The position numbers and the translations under genes were made by a program. A stretch of 34,018 bases of DNA from Amycolatopsis pittospori. Its GTDB lineage: Bacteria; Actinomycetota; Actinomycetes; Mycobacteriales; Pseudonocardiaceae. Positions 6,562-15,200 of the stretch are shown here, piece after piece. The DNA lies in NCBI RefSeq assembly GCF_013870525.1, contig NZ_JACBXD010000080.1, positions 1 through 34,018 of the forward strand. Reading direction: 5' to 3'. Under the pieces are notes generated by a model that searched no databases, was not told the origin of the DNA, and saw only the letters and a program-made list of their open reading frames with translations. How positions within the stretch are numbered: position 1 is the first letter of the stretch; every line of letters begins with the position of its first letter.

Positions 6562-7161
6562 TCATCGCACGCGGTCGTAGACCACGGCCATCTCCCCCAG
6601 CTCACCGACCTCTTGGAACGCCAGGCTCCACTTCGACGCAGGCAGGCCGTCGACGAACAGCCGCTGACCGCCGCCGGTGATTTCGGGGCAGATCATCAGG
6701 TACAGCCGGTCGATCAGGTCGTCGGCGAGCAGGGCCTTGATGACGCTCGCGCTGCTGTTGACCAGGATGTCGCCCTCACCGCTCGCTTTGAGGTCGGCGA
6801 CGACCTCGGCGGCGGACGCGTTCACGACGCGGGCGCGGTCCCACGGGGCCTCGGTCAGCGTGGTGGAGAGGACCACCTTTTCGGCGTCCACGAGCCACTT
6901 CGCGTAGGCGCGGTCACGCGGATCGGCGTTCTCGTCGCCGGCGACCATCGGCCAGAAGCCCAGGAATCCTTCCGCGTTCAGTCTCCCCAGGAGCGCGGTC
7001 GTCGCCTTCTCGTGGATACGGGCGAGGTGGGCGCGAGCGACGTCGGTGGTGGCGTAGGAGACGATCGCGCCCATGTCGCCAGGGCCGCCAGGGCCGCTGT
7101 AGTGACCGTCGAGGGTGAGGCTGATGTTCGCGGTGACGCGGCGGCCGGTCGAGTTCGTCAT
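6562..7161 (-). CDS. RibD C-terminal/dihydrofolate reductase-like NADPH reductase
   Basis: 199 residues. Family signatures are present: SLTLDGHYSGPGG near the N-terminus, LLGRLNAEGF in the middle, and DDLIDRLYLMICPEITGGGQ near the end, which matches the DLIDEL..PVxLGxGxxLF pattern of the family. Members use NADPH to reduce pterin- or pyrimidine-like substrates; the substrate here is unknown. The start at 7161 is favoured because AAGGA stands 6 nt ahead, whereas the ATG at 7167 abuts it. The gene follows the ArsR-SRPBCC gene by 2 nt and is probably co-transcribed. This regulator/reductase pairing is common in actinobacteria. Confidence 0.88.
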   Translation of the reverse strand: MTNSTGRRVTANISLTLDGHYSGPGGPGDMGAIVSYATTDVARAHLARIHEKATTALLGRLNAEGFLGFWPMVAGDENADPRDRAYAKWLVDAEKVVLSTTLTEAPWDRARVVNASAAEVVADLKASGEGDILVNSSASVIKALLADDLIDRLYLMICPEITGGGQRLFVDGLPASKWSLAFQEVGELGEMAVVYDRVR

Positions 7162-7163
7162 GA

Positions 7164-7967
7164 TCATTCCTTCGGGTCGATGGCGCAGTGAGCTGCGAGG
7201 TTGTCGAGCACCTGCCCCCAGCCGGTTTCGATGCCGGCGATGAACGGGACGGCCTCGACGGTGGTTTCGGTGATGCGCAGGTCGAGCCGGAGCCGGGTCC
7301 CGCCCGGCCCCTCGGTGAACTTCAGGTCGTAGTGACCGGTGAAGAAGTTGTCCCCCTTGGCATCCAGCACCGAGAGGTCGAACTCGAGGTGTTCGAGTTC
7401 CTTCGCGGCGTGGACCTTTCCCGCGGAGCGATAACGCCCTTCGGCGTCGCGATAGTCGAGGACGGCACGCCCGCCCGCCCACGGTTCGATGACGCAGTCG
7501 GTGACGGTCATCGAAGGCGGCGCCCACCAGGACGCGAGCAGCTCCGGCTCGGTCCAATGCCGCCAGACGACGTCGCGCGGCGCGGCCAGCAGGCGGTCGA
7601 ACGAGAACGCGCGTCCGTCCGCCCACCGGTCCTTGTCCGCGACCGCGGTCTCCGTTGCGATCGCGGACCGGTAGCGCGTGAGGACATCCCGCTCGCCCTC
7701 GTTCGCCGCGATGGTCCCGATCAGGTGCCCCAGCCGGCTTTCGAGATCCTTCAGCGGCGCCGGCTCGATCGCGTAGACGCGACGCTGCCCGAGAGGGAAG
7801 ACCGTCACGAGGCCTACGCGGCCGAGCGTCTGGAGGTGCTTGGTGGTCTGCGGCTGCCGCAAGCCGGTCAGCTCGGCGAGCTCACCGACGGAGCGAGGCC
7901 GCTCGGCGAGAAGCTCGACGATGCGCCACCGCGCTCCGTCTCCCAGTGCTGCTGCGATCTGCTCCAT
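7164..7967 (-). CDS. ArsR-type winged helix fused to an SRPBCC (AHSA1) domain
   Basis: 267 residues, two domains. Residues 1-90 are an ArsR-family HTH (IAAALGDGARWRIVELLAER, then SVGELAELTGLRQPQTTKHL). From about 119 onward the protein is an SRPBCC/AHSA1 helix-grip domain (FSFDRLLAAPRDVVWRHWTE, ELLASWWAPPSMTVTDC, then GWGQVLDNLAAHC). SRPBCC folds enclose a hydrophobic pocket, so this looks like a one-component sensor whose ligand domain is the SRPBCC fold. No metal-binding ArsR cysteine pair is visible. The start codon lies 7 nt past a -10 hexamer with no Shine-Dalgarno, implying a leaderless transcript. An inverted repeat overlapping the -35 is a likely self-operator. It is followed by the reductase gene. 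Confidence 0.9.
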   Translation of the reverse strand: MEQIAAALGDGARWRIVELLAERPRSVGELAELTGLRQPQTTKHLQTLGRVGLVTVFPLGQRRVYAIEPAPLKDLESRLGHLIGTIAANEGERDVLTRYRSAIATETAVADKDRWADGRAFSFDRLLAAPRDVVWRHWTEPELLASWWAPPSMTVTDCVIEPWAGGRAVLDYRDAEGRYRSAGKVHAAKELEHLEFDLSVLDAKGDNFFTGHYDLKFTEGPGGTRLRLDLRITETTVEAVPFIAGIETGWGQVLDNLAAHCAIDPKE

Positions 7968-7974
7968 GCCCGGA

Positions 7975-8011
7975 AGTATTCATCTCAGAGAATATTCTTG
8001 TCAAGGAATAT
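7975..8011 (-). promoter_or_regulatory. Promoter and operator of the ArsR-SRPBCC operon
   Basis: On the minus strand a consensus -35 TTGACA (7999-8004) is followed after 18 nt by AATACT (7975-7980), then 7 nt to the ATG. ATATTC (7992-7997) and GAATAT (8006-8011) form a perfect 6-bp inverted repeat around the -35, as expected for ArsR autorepression. The element overlaps the 3' end of the methyltransferase gene. Confidence 0.75.
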
Positions 8012-9008
8012 CTTGGAGGCGGAACTCCAGCAGGCTGCGCTGCTCGGTCAGGGTGGTGACGGAGTCGAAGACCAGGCCGTGCGCCGCGGCGAGGTCGCGG
8101 AGTTCGTCGAGCCGCCGCTCGCGGCCGCCGTAGAGCACGAGCATGACCAGATCCCCTTCGGTTCGGGCCCCCAGCCCGCCGACCGCCTCGATGAGGAGGA
8201 CACGGCCGCCAGGACGAGCCGCCTCGACGCAGCGGGCCAGGACGCGGTGGGCGTTCTCGTCGTCCCAGTCGTGGAGGATGTCGGACAGCAGGTAGGCGTC
8301 CGCACCCGTCGGGAGCGGATCGAAGAAGCTGCCCCCGGTCACCTCGGTCCGATCTTCGAGGTGCTGCTCGCGGAAGGTCTCCACGGCGCCGGCCGCGGTG
8401 GGCGCGAGGTCGACGAGATGGCCGCGCATCGCGGGGTTGGCCGTCAAGATCGCCGCGAGCAGGCTCCCGTGCCCGCCGCCGACGTCGACGACACTGCCGA
8501 AACGGGACCAGTCGAACCCCGCGACGAGCCGAGGGATCTGCTCGCTGAACCGCTGGGTCATCTGCCGGTCGAACGTCTCCCGCAGCCGCGGATGCTCGGC
8601 GAGGTCGGACCAGAAGTCCCGGCCATAGCGGCGGACGTACCCCGCCTGACCGGTGGCGACGCTGTGCGCGAGTTCGATGAACGCCAGTTCGCCCCGCCCG
8701 CCGGCGGCCTTCATGTCCAGCAGACCGGCCAGACCGTTTCCGGCGTCGGCGCGGAGATTCGCGCCGTACTCGGTCGTGCGATAACCGGTGGAGGTCCGTT
8801 CGACGACGCCGAGGGTCGCGAGGTGCCCGAGCAACAGATCGAGGGCCAGCGGGGACTGATCCAGTTCCGCCGCCAGATCTTCGGCGGCGGCGCCGTCGCC
8901 GGACAACCGGTCCGGCAGGCCGAGGGTCACCGCGACCCGCAGCGCCATCGGCGTCGCCAGCCCGGCCAGCCGGAGGAGTTCGTTTCTGTCGTTGTCATGG
9001 TTCGCCAC
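8001..9008 (-). CDS. SAM-dependent O-methyltransferase (plant/polyketide O-methyltransferase type)
   Basis: 335 residues. The N-terminal half is a winged-helix dimerisation domain (MALRVAVTLGLPDRL through YRTTEYG). The SAM-binding motif I is VVDVGGGHGS (173-182). ILHDWDDE (244-251) supplies the catalytic His of this group. The family methylates hydroxyl groups of aromatic or polyketide-type small molecules. The substrate is unknown; the neighbouring aminotransferases and SDR suggest a small secondary-metabolite or catabolic module. The GTG start has no clear Shine-Dalgarno; a CACTG-TGG-CAGTG palindrome (9016-9028) lies between it and the upstream aminotransferase stop, 23 bp away. An internal start in the first 15 residues cannot be excluded. 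Confidence 0.88.
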   Translation of the reverse strand: MANHDNDRNELLRLAGLATPMALRVAVTLGLPDRLSGDGAAAEDLAAELDQSPLALDLLLGHLATLGVVERTSTGYRTTEYGANLRADAGNGLAGLLDMKAAGGRGELAFIELAHSVATGQAGYVRRYGRDFWSDLAEHPRLRETFDRQMTQRFSEQIPRLVAGFDWSRFGSVVDVGGGHGSLLAAILTANPAMRGHLVDLAPTAAGAVETFREQHLEDRTEVTGGSFFDPLPTGADAYLLSDILHDWDDENAHRVLARCVEAARPGGRVLLIEAVGGLGARTEGDLVMLVLYGGRERRLDELRDLAAAHGLVFDSVTTLTEQRSLLEFRLQDIP

Positions 9009-9031
9009 GAAGATTCACTGTGGCAGTGAGG

Positions 9032-10171
9032 TCAAGCGAGTTTCTTCACCGCGCCGACAAGGCGTTCGATGTCCGCTTCGGTGCTGTAGCCGTGCGGCGA
9101 GATCCGGAGCCCGCCCGAACGCGCCGAACACGCGATCCCCCGCGCCTTGAGTCGTTCCGCCAGCAACGGGATCGGTGGCCCGTCCACGTGCACGGACACG
9201 ATTCCCGACCGATGTCCGGCCTCGCGATCGGTCAGGACCGTCGCGCCGATTCCGGCCAGGCCGTCGCAGGCCAGATCGCAGAGACCGTCCACATGCGACC
9301 AGATCTCGTCGACACCGGCCGCCAGGAGCAGGTCGATCGAAGTGCCGAGGGCGACGATCCCGGCGATGTTCGGCATACCGCCTTCCAGCCGCCGCGCGGT
9401 GCCGTCCGGCACGTAGTCGGTGTTGTCCCACTCCTCGCGGTGGGCGACCGAATTCCAGCCCGGCTCCAACGGCCGCAGCAGATCCAGGCGGGACTCCCGT
9501 ACGTACAGCACACCGCAGCCCTGGGGGCCCAGCAGCCATTTGTGCCCGTCGGCCATCGCGAAGTCGACGCCCCATTCCTCCAGCCGGGCCGGGATCGCGC
9601 CGAGCCCCTGGATGACGTCGACGCAGAACAGCGCGCCCGCGTCCCGGCACACCCGGCTCAGCGCGGCGAGGTCCACACGCCAGCCGCGACCGAACTGGAC
9701 CCAGCTGGTCACCACGAGTTTGGGCGGCGGCCCCGCGGCGATGGTCTCGGCGAAGGCCTCGGTGGTGAGGCGTCCGCCGGGGCCGTCCGGGCGCACGCGG
9801 TCCACCACCACACCGCGATCGGCGAGCGCGAGCCACGGATACAACGTGGACGGGAACTCGAAATCCGGAATGACCACACGATCGCCCGGCGACCAGTCCA
9901 GCCCGTTCGCGACGAACCCGAGGCCCGTGGTGGTGTTCTTCACGAAGGCGACGTCCCGCGCCGGCACCCCCATCAACGTCGCCGCCGACGCGCGGGCCTG
10001 CTCGATCGCCGCACTGTGCGCGGCGTAGGTGAACTCGCCGTCCAGCGACACCTCGACGGCCTGCCGGTGCATGGCCTCGACCGACACCGCGGGCAGCGGA
10101 CAGATCCCGGCGTGGTTGAGATAGGCCCAGCGCTTCGCGGCGGGGAATTGGTCGCGGGACAGCGGAGTCAT
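9032..10171 (-). CDS. Class V aminotransferase (cysteine desulfurase/isopenicillin epimerase-like), PLP enzyme
   Basis: 379 residues. PLP-fold motifs: YLNHAGICPLP at the N-terminus, VKNTTTGLG for phosphate binding, CVDVIQGLGA with Asp185 contacting the pyridine nitrogen, and ADGHKWLLGPQG with Lys211 as the Schiff-base lysine. The missing cysteine-loop of IscS-type desulfurases and the EFPSTLYPW segment argue for the isopenicillin N epimerase/kynureninase side of class V. The substrate is unknown. The ATG at 10171 has an excellent Shine-Dalgarno (GAGGAGG), so the upstream in-frame 25 codons are not coding. An operator-like repeat set sits immediately upstream, and the methyltransferase gene follows by 23 bp. 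Confidence 0.9.
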   Translation of the reverse strand: MTPLSRDQFPAAKRWAYLNHAGICPLPAVSVEAMHRQAVEVSLDGEFTYAAHSAAIEQARASAATLMGVPARDVAFVKNTTTGLGFVANGLDWSPGDRVVIPDFEFPSTLYPWLALADRGVVVDRVRPDGPGGRLTTEAFAETIAAGPPPKLVVTSWVQFGRGWRVDLAALSRVCRDAGALFCVDVIQGLGAIPARLEEWGVDFAMADGHKWLLGPQGCGVLYVRESRLDLLRPLEPGWNSVAHREEWDNTDYVPDGTARRLEGGMPNIAGIVALGTSIDLLLAAGVDEIWSHVDGLCDLACDGLAGIGATVLTDREAGHRSGIVSVHVDGPPIPLLAERLKARGIACSARSGGLRISPHGYSTEADIERLVGAVKKLA

Positions 10172-10183
10172 CGGATCCTCCTC

Positions 10184-10249
10184 AAGTGGACGTCGTGTCC
10201 ACTTCACTGGATCCGAAGGTAACGGACAACCGGTCGCGGTGTCCACTTC
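10184..10249. promoter_or_regulatory. Operator-like repeats upstream of the class V aminotransferase
   Basis: AAGTGGAC (10184-10191) and GTCCACTT (10197-10204) form a perfect 8-bp inverted repeat with a 5-bp centre. A third copy, GTCCACTT (10241-10248), makes the 11-mer GTGTCCACTTC a direct repeat at 10195 and 10239, 44 bp apart. The set fills the 84-bp gap between the SDR stop and the aminotransferase start. No regulator gene is adjacent, so the binding protein is unknown. Confidence 0.65.
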
Positions 10250-10255
10250 GCGGTC

Positions 10256-10843
10256 TCAGGGGGTCAACGTCCGCCCGGTGAGGCCGGCGGTCTCGACGGA
10301 CTCGACGTAGCTCCGCGCGACCTCCGCCGCCGGCGTCCCGCCGTCCGGTTCGCCGAGCGCGGCCAGCGTTTCGCTGACCCAGCCCGGGCTGACGGCGTTG
10401 ACGCGGAGCCCGCGCGGCAGCTCGCGAGCCGCGGCGGCGACGAACGCTTCGAGACCGACGTTGGTCAGGACGCCGAAGGCACTGCCACGCAACGTCTCCG
10501 GGATACGGCCCGCGGTCAGCGTCACCGAACCGCCGTCCGGCAACCGCGGGACGGCATGCCGCAGCAGGTACACCTGGCCGAGCAGTTTCCCTTGCAGCCC
10601 TTGGACGAACTCCTCGTCGGTGCCGCCGTCGACCGGGACCAGTGAGCCGCTTCCCGCGCAGCACACGACGTGATCGATGTCCGGCTCGGCGTCGAACAAC
10701 GCGTCCAGGGTGCAGGGCTGTTCGACGTCCACCCGGAACGCGCCGGAGCGCGATGCGGGGAGCACGGTGTGGCCGCGGGCGGTGAGCGCCGCGGCGACGG
10801 CCGCCCCGATCGTTCCGGTGGCACCGACCACGAGGATCTTCAT
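10256..10843 (-). CDS. Atypical short-chain dehydrogenase/reductase (SDR)
   Basis: 195 residues. The Rossmann glycine motif GATGTIG (residues 8-14) and the later CCAGSGSL, SVTLTAGRIPE and LRVNAVSPGWVSETL segments identify the SDR fold. The usual YxxxK catalytic pair is absent: the aligned stretch reads FGVLTNVGLEAFV. The protein may therefore be a weak oxidoreductase, use other residues, or be non-catalytic, as in several short actinobacterial SDRs. The start at 10843 (MKILVVGATG) has AAAGGA upstream; a TTG at 10861 would include the Shine-Dalgarno in the coding region. It lies 14 bp after the class IV aminotransferase and is probably co-transcribed with it. Confidence 0.85.
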   Translation of the reverse strand: MKILVVGATGTIGAAVAAALTARGHTVLPASRSGAFRVDVEQPCTLDALFDAEPDIDHVVCCAGSGSLVPVDGGTDEEFVQGLQGKLLGQVYLLRHAVPRLPDGGSVTLTAGRIPETLRGSAFGVLTNVGLEAFVAAAARELPRGLRVNAVSPGWVSETLAALGEPDGGTPAAEVARSYVESVETAGLTGRTLTP

Positions 10844-10857
10844 CGGTGTCTTTCCTT

Positions 10858-11634
10858 TCAAGGTCGAGTGAGAGGTTCCGCCTGGTAGGCGTTGTGCAGT
10901 AAGACCACAAAGGACGATGCGTCCGGCAACGGCGTGTCACCGATCCGGCGCACCGCGATCCCCGGCGTCCACGAGTTCATCACCACCGCGCCGTTCAGAC
11001 CCGGCAGATCGGCGAGGCCGACCTCCTGGACGCGTTGCGGGATGCCGAGCGCCTCCAGTCGCCGCCGCACGATGTCCATCGTGGTGCCTCGCAAGAGACC
11101 CGCGTCGGGCCACACCACCGTATCGCCGTCCCAGAACGCCAGGTTCCAGATGGTCGCCTCGCTGAACCGGCCGCGCCGGTCGACGAACGCGGCGTCGTCG
11201 AATCCCCCGGCGGTCGCCTGGCGCCGGAAGTAGGTCTTGGCCGCCTCGCCGACGTGTTTGATCGTGGGCAGGAAGCGTTCGTGCTCGACGACGGCGAGCG
11301 TCAGTGGACCTTCCGGGCCGGAAGCGGGAGGCCTGGTGCGGACCAGGACCTCGGGCTCGTCCCGCGGCAGGTGGACCGTGGCGGTCAGGGAGACGTCCGC
11401 GGGTCCGCCCTCCAACGCCGTCCGCAGGTAGGAGCGGACGCGGTCGTCGGGTACGGCCTGTCCGAACAACTCCAGCGAGGCCGTCCTCAGCCGGTCCAGA
11501 TGCAGGTCGAGACCGCGGATCCGGCCGTCGCGCACCTGCATGGCCGTGAAGTGGGCGAAACCCGCGAAGGCGAGGGGCGCCAGGTCTTCGGCGGACGCCG
11601 TCCGGCCGTTTCGCTGCGCTACAAAGGAACTCAT
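10858..11634 (-). CDS. Class IV aminotransferase (branched-chain/aminodeoxychorismate lyase-like)
   Basis: 258 residues. The fold-type IV signature is present in order: LDLHLDRLRTASLELFG near residue 43, the lysine region TIKHVGEAAKTYFRR (K126 or K133 is the Schiff-base lysine), FSEATIWNLAFWDGD, and LLRGTTMDIVRRRLE. This order and length match aminodeoxychorismate lyase or D-amino acid/branched-chain transaminase relatives. The specific reaction cannot be told. The ATG at 11634 begins 6 nt after TACCGT on the minus strand and has no Shine-Dalgarno, so I treat the mRNA as leaderless; an upstream extension to 11697 overlaps the divergent gene. It heads a two-gene unit with the SDR. Confidence 0.87.
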   Translation of the reverse strand: MSSFVAQRNGRTASAEDLAPLAFAGFAHFTAMQVRDGRIRGLDLHLDRLRTASLELFGQAVPDDRVRSYLRTALEGGPADVSLTATVHLPRDEPEVLVRTRPPASGPEGPLTLAVVEHERFLPTIKHVGEAAKTYFRRQATAGGFDDAAFVDRRGRFSEATIWNLAFWDGDTVVWPDAGLLRGTTMDIVRRRLEALGIPQRVQEVGLADLPGLNGAVVMNSWTPGIAVRRIGDTPLPDASSFVVLLHNAYQAEPLTRP

Positions 11635-11640
11635 GCCCGC

Positions 11641-11687
11641 ACGGTAATCCTGTTGCGGACACTCCGGCGCACGGGGAAGATCCGCCG
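11641..11687. promoter_or_regulatory. Divergent promoter region between aminotransferase IV and DinB-like genes
   Basis: Minus strand: TACCGT (11641-11646) sits 6 nt before the aminotransferase ATG. Plus strand: TTGCGG (11653-11658) is followed by GAAGAT (11676-11681), 6 nt before the GTG at 11688. Both look like leaderless promoters packed into 53 bp; the plus-strand one is the weaker call. Confidence 0.4.
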
Positions 11688-12203
11688 GTGTCCGCATCGC
11701 GTTCCGAGCTGCTCCGCTGGCAGTTCGACCTGACCTGGTCGTTGTTCGAGTACCACCTCGCCGAGCTGAAGGCCAGGGATTTCCTATGGGAGCCCTCGGA
11801 TCTCTGCTGGACCGTGCACCAGGACGAGGACGGCGTCTGGCGTCCTGATTGGGCCGACACCGAGCCCGACCCGATCCCGGTCCCCACGATCGCCTGGCTG
11901 ACCTGGCATATCGGCTGGTGGTGGAGCGTCACCCTGGATCACTTGTGCCGGCGTACTCCGCGCGAGCGCGAGGAGATCACCTGGCCGGGCGACGGCGAGT
12001 CCGCCGTCGAGTGGCTGCGCGGCCTTCGGGACGAGTGGCTCGCCGTGCTGCCCGACGCCGATCTGGACGCCGCTTCGGCTCACCCGTGGGGATCGGAAGC
12101 CGGGCTGACCGTCGCCCATACGATCGCCTGGGTGAATTCCGAGCTGATGAAGAACGTCTCCGAGATCGGCCAGCTCAGATTGCTGCGCGTCAGCGGGGCG
12201 TGA
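11688..12203 (+). CDS. DinB-superfamily protein
   Basis: 171 residues. The helical bundle and histidines fit the DinB/YfiT metalloenzyme fold: RWQFDLTWSLFEYHLAELKA, TIAWLTWHIGWWWSVTLDHL, and TVAHTIAWVNSELMKNV near the C-terminus. Those helices supply the His triad that binds a metal in members such as mycothiol-dependent transferases. The group includes bacillithiol/mycothiol S-transferases and maleylpyruvate isomerases. The exact function is unknown. Its 3' end overlaps that of dnaE1 by 14 bp on the opposite strand. The GTG start is supported by position only. Confidence 0.8.
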   Translation: MSASRSELLRWQFDLTWSLFEYHLAELKARDFLWEPSDLCWTVHQDEDGVWRPDWADTEPDPIPVPTIAWLTWHIGWWWSVTLDHLCRRTPREREEITWPGDGESAVEWLRGLRDEWLAVLPDADLDAASAHPWGSEAGLTVAHTIAWVNSELMKNVSEIGQLRLLRVSGA

Positions 12204-15200
12204 TGCCGGGAATGGACTTCAACTCCCCCAGCAGCATCGAACTGACGGCGACCGGATAGTCGTCGAGCGCGTACAGCCGTCCGGCCAGCTTCAGCCGGAC
12301 CGGCGTTTCTCCCTTGTGCGCGAGCAAAGCCTGCTTCAGTTCGAGAACCACGTCCTCGGTCAGCTTCTCCGCGACGGCGTGCAGCAGCAAGGGCGGCTCT
12401 TCGTCGCCCGCGGTCGAAAGATCGAGTGACACCAGGCCACCGCCGAATACGGACATCTTGTCCTCCCGCCAGTTCACCCGGCCGCTGACGCGGACGGCGT
12501 TGTCCTCGGCCAGCTCCGTCACGAAAAGCGCGTAGGCCTTGGGAAAGAACAGCACTTCGAGCGCGGCGTCCAGATCCTCGATCGTGCAGATCGCCCACGG
12601 CTCGCCCTTCTTGTTGACGCGCCGCTCCAGCGCGGTGATGAGGCCGGCCACGACCAGTTCGCCTTCCTTCGGCGGGTTGTCGAGGATCGCCGCGATCGGA
12701 CGGGGCGCGTGCTTGCGCAGGATCCGTTCGGCGCCGTCGAGCGGATGCGCGGAAACGTACAGTCCGAGCATTTCCCGTTCGTGGGCGAGCAATTCCTTGC
12801 GCGGCCACTCCTCGACGCCGAATCTCAGGTGCGCGAGCGGCGAAGTGTCGTCCTGGACCTCCTCACCCGAACCGAAGAGGTCGAACTGGCCCATCGCCTG
12901 CTTGCGTTTCAACGGCACCACGGCGTCGACGGCGTCCTCGTTCACCTGGAGGATCGAGAGCCGCGTGTGCCCGAGCGAGTCGAACGCGCCCGCCTTGGCC
13001 AGCGACTCGATGACGCGTTTGTTGCAGGCCACCAGTTCCGCCTTGCCGAGGAAATCGACGAACGACGAGTACTTGCCCTTCTCCTGCCGTGTCGCGATGA
13101 TCGAGTCGACGACGTTCGCGCCGACGTTGCGCACCGCACCCAGCCCGAACCGGATCGCGTCGCCCACCGCGGAGAACCGCAGGCCCGATTCGTTGACGTC
13201 CGGTGGCAGCACCTCGATCCCGAGCCGACGGCATTCCGAGAGATAGACGGCCGACTTGTCCTTGTTGTCCCCCACCGAAGTCAACAGGCCCGCCATGTAC
13301 TCGGCCGGATAGTTGGCCTTCAGATACGCGGTCCAATAACCGACCAGGCCGTATCCGGCGGCGTGGGACTTGTTGAACGCGTAGCCGGCGAACGGGAGGA
13401 TCGCGTCCCAGAGCGCCCGCACGGCCTGGTGGGAGAATCCGTTGGCGAGCATGCCGTCCCGGAAGCCCTCGAACTCCTTTTCCAGCACCTCTTTCTTCTT
13501 CTTGCCCATCGCTTTGCGCAACACGTCCGCGCGCCCCATGGAATAGCCCGCGACGTCACGGGCGATCTGCATGATCTGTTCCTGGTACACGATCAGGCCG
13601 TGGGTCTCGGCCAGGATCTCGCGCAGCGGCTCGGCCAGTTCGGGATGGATCGACTCGATCGGCTGCCTGCGGTTCTTGCGGTCCGCGTAGTTGTTGTGCG
13701 TGTTCATCGCGATGGGCCCGGGCCGGTACAGCGCGTTGACCGCGATGATGTCGTCGAATCCGGTCGGCCGCAGGCGGCGCAGCAGATCCCGCATCGCGCC
13801 GCCGTCGAGCTGGAAGACGCCGAGGCTGTCGCCGCGAGCGAGGAGTTCGTAGGTCGCCGGATCGTCGACGCCGAGTGTGTCGAGGTCGATGTCCTCGCCG
13901 CGGTTGGCCTTGATGTTGTCCAGCGCGTCGCCGATGACGGTGAGGTTGCGCAGGCCGAGGAAGTCCATCTTCAGCAGGCCGATGGCCTCGCACGACGGAT
14001 AGTCCCAGCCGGTGATGACGGCGCCGTCGTCCCTGCGCCACAACGGGATCGCGTCGAGCAACGGCTCGCTCGACATGATCACCGCGCAGGCGTGCACCCC
14101 GGCGTTGCGGATCAGTCCTTCGAGACCGCGGGCGGTTTCGAAGATCTTGGCCGCTTCGCCGTCCCCTTCGAGCAGCGCGCGGACCTCCGCCGCTTCGGCG
14201 TAGCGCTCATGCGCCGGTTCGACGATTCCGCCGAGCGGGATGTCCTTCGCCGCGACCGGCGGCGGCAGCGCCTTGGAGATCCGGTCCGCGATCGCGTACC
14301 CGCTTTGTCCATAGTGGACGCGGGCGGAATCCTTGATGGCCGCCTTGGTCTTGATGGTGCCGAAGGTGATCACCTGCGCGACGTGGTCGGCCCCGTACTT
14401 CTCGGTGGCGTACCGGATCATCTCGCCGCGCCGCCGGTCGTCGAAGTCCATGTCGATGTCCGGCATGGAGACCCGTTCGGGATTCAGGAACCGTTCGAAG
14501 AGCAGGCCGAGGTCGATCGGGTCCAGATTGGTGATCCCGAGCGCGTAGGCGACGAGCGAACCCGCCGCCGAGCCGCGCCCCGGCCCGACCCGGATGCCGA
14601 CGCGGCGCGCGTGGTTCATCAGGTCCGCGGTGATCAGGAAGTAGGCGGGGAAACCCTTTTCGGTGATGACGGCGATCTCGAAGTCGGCGCGTTCGACGTA
14701 GGCGTCCGGGACGCCGTCCGGCAGCCGTCTGTGGAGTCCGTCCATGACCTCCTCGCGCAGCCAGGAGGCTTCGTCGTGGCCTTCGGGTACGTCGAAGACC
14801 GGCATCCGATCGCGATGGCGGTAGACGTCGTCGTAGGACTCGATCCGTTCGGCGATGAGCAGTGTGGTGTCCGCCGCGCCCGGCACCTCGGCGTCCCAGT
14901 ACCGGCGCATCTCCTCCGCGGACTTGAGGAAATAGCCGTCACCGTCGAACTTGAACCGGTTCGGGTCGTCGAGGGTCTTGCCGGACTGGACGCACAGGAG
15001 CGCGGCATGCGCGGACGACTGCCCCCGCGTGACGTAATGCGAGTCGTTGGTGGCCAACGGTTTCAGCCCGAGCCGTCGCCCGATGTCCAGTAGCCCGTCC
15101 CGCACGGATCGCTCGATCGGCAGGCCGTGGTCCATCAACTCCAGGAAGAAGTCGTCCGCACCGAAGATGTCGCGGTAGTCCGAAGCGGCCCGGATAGCCT

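Noticed and set aside
6536..6580. A 14-codon ORF on the plus strand from the mirrored ATG
   Set aside because: It is created by the perfect inverted repeat and runs into the reductase gene antisense; nothing else supports it.
12709..15093. A 794-codon open frame antisense to dnaE1
   Set aside because: It is a high-GC shadow of the polymerase gene with no recognisable domain; long antisense frames are routine at this base composition.
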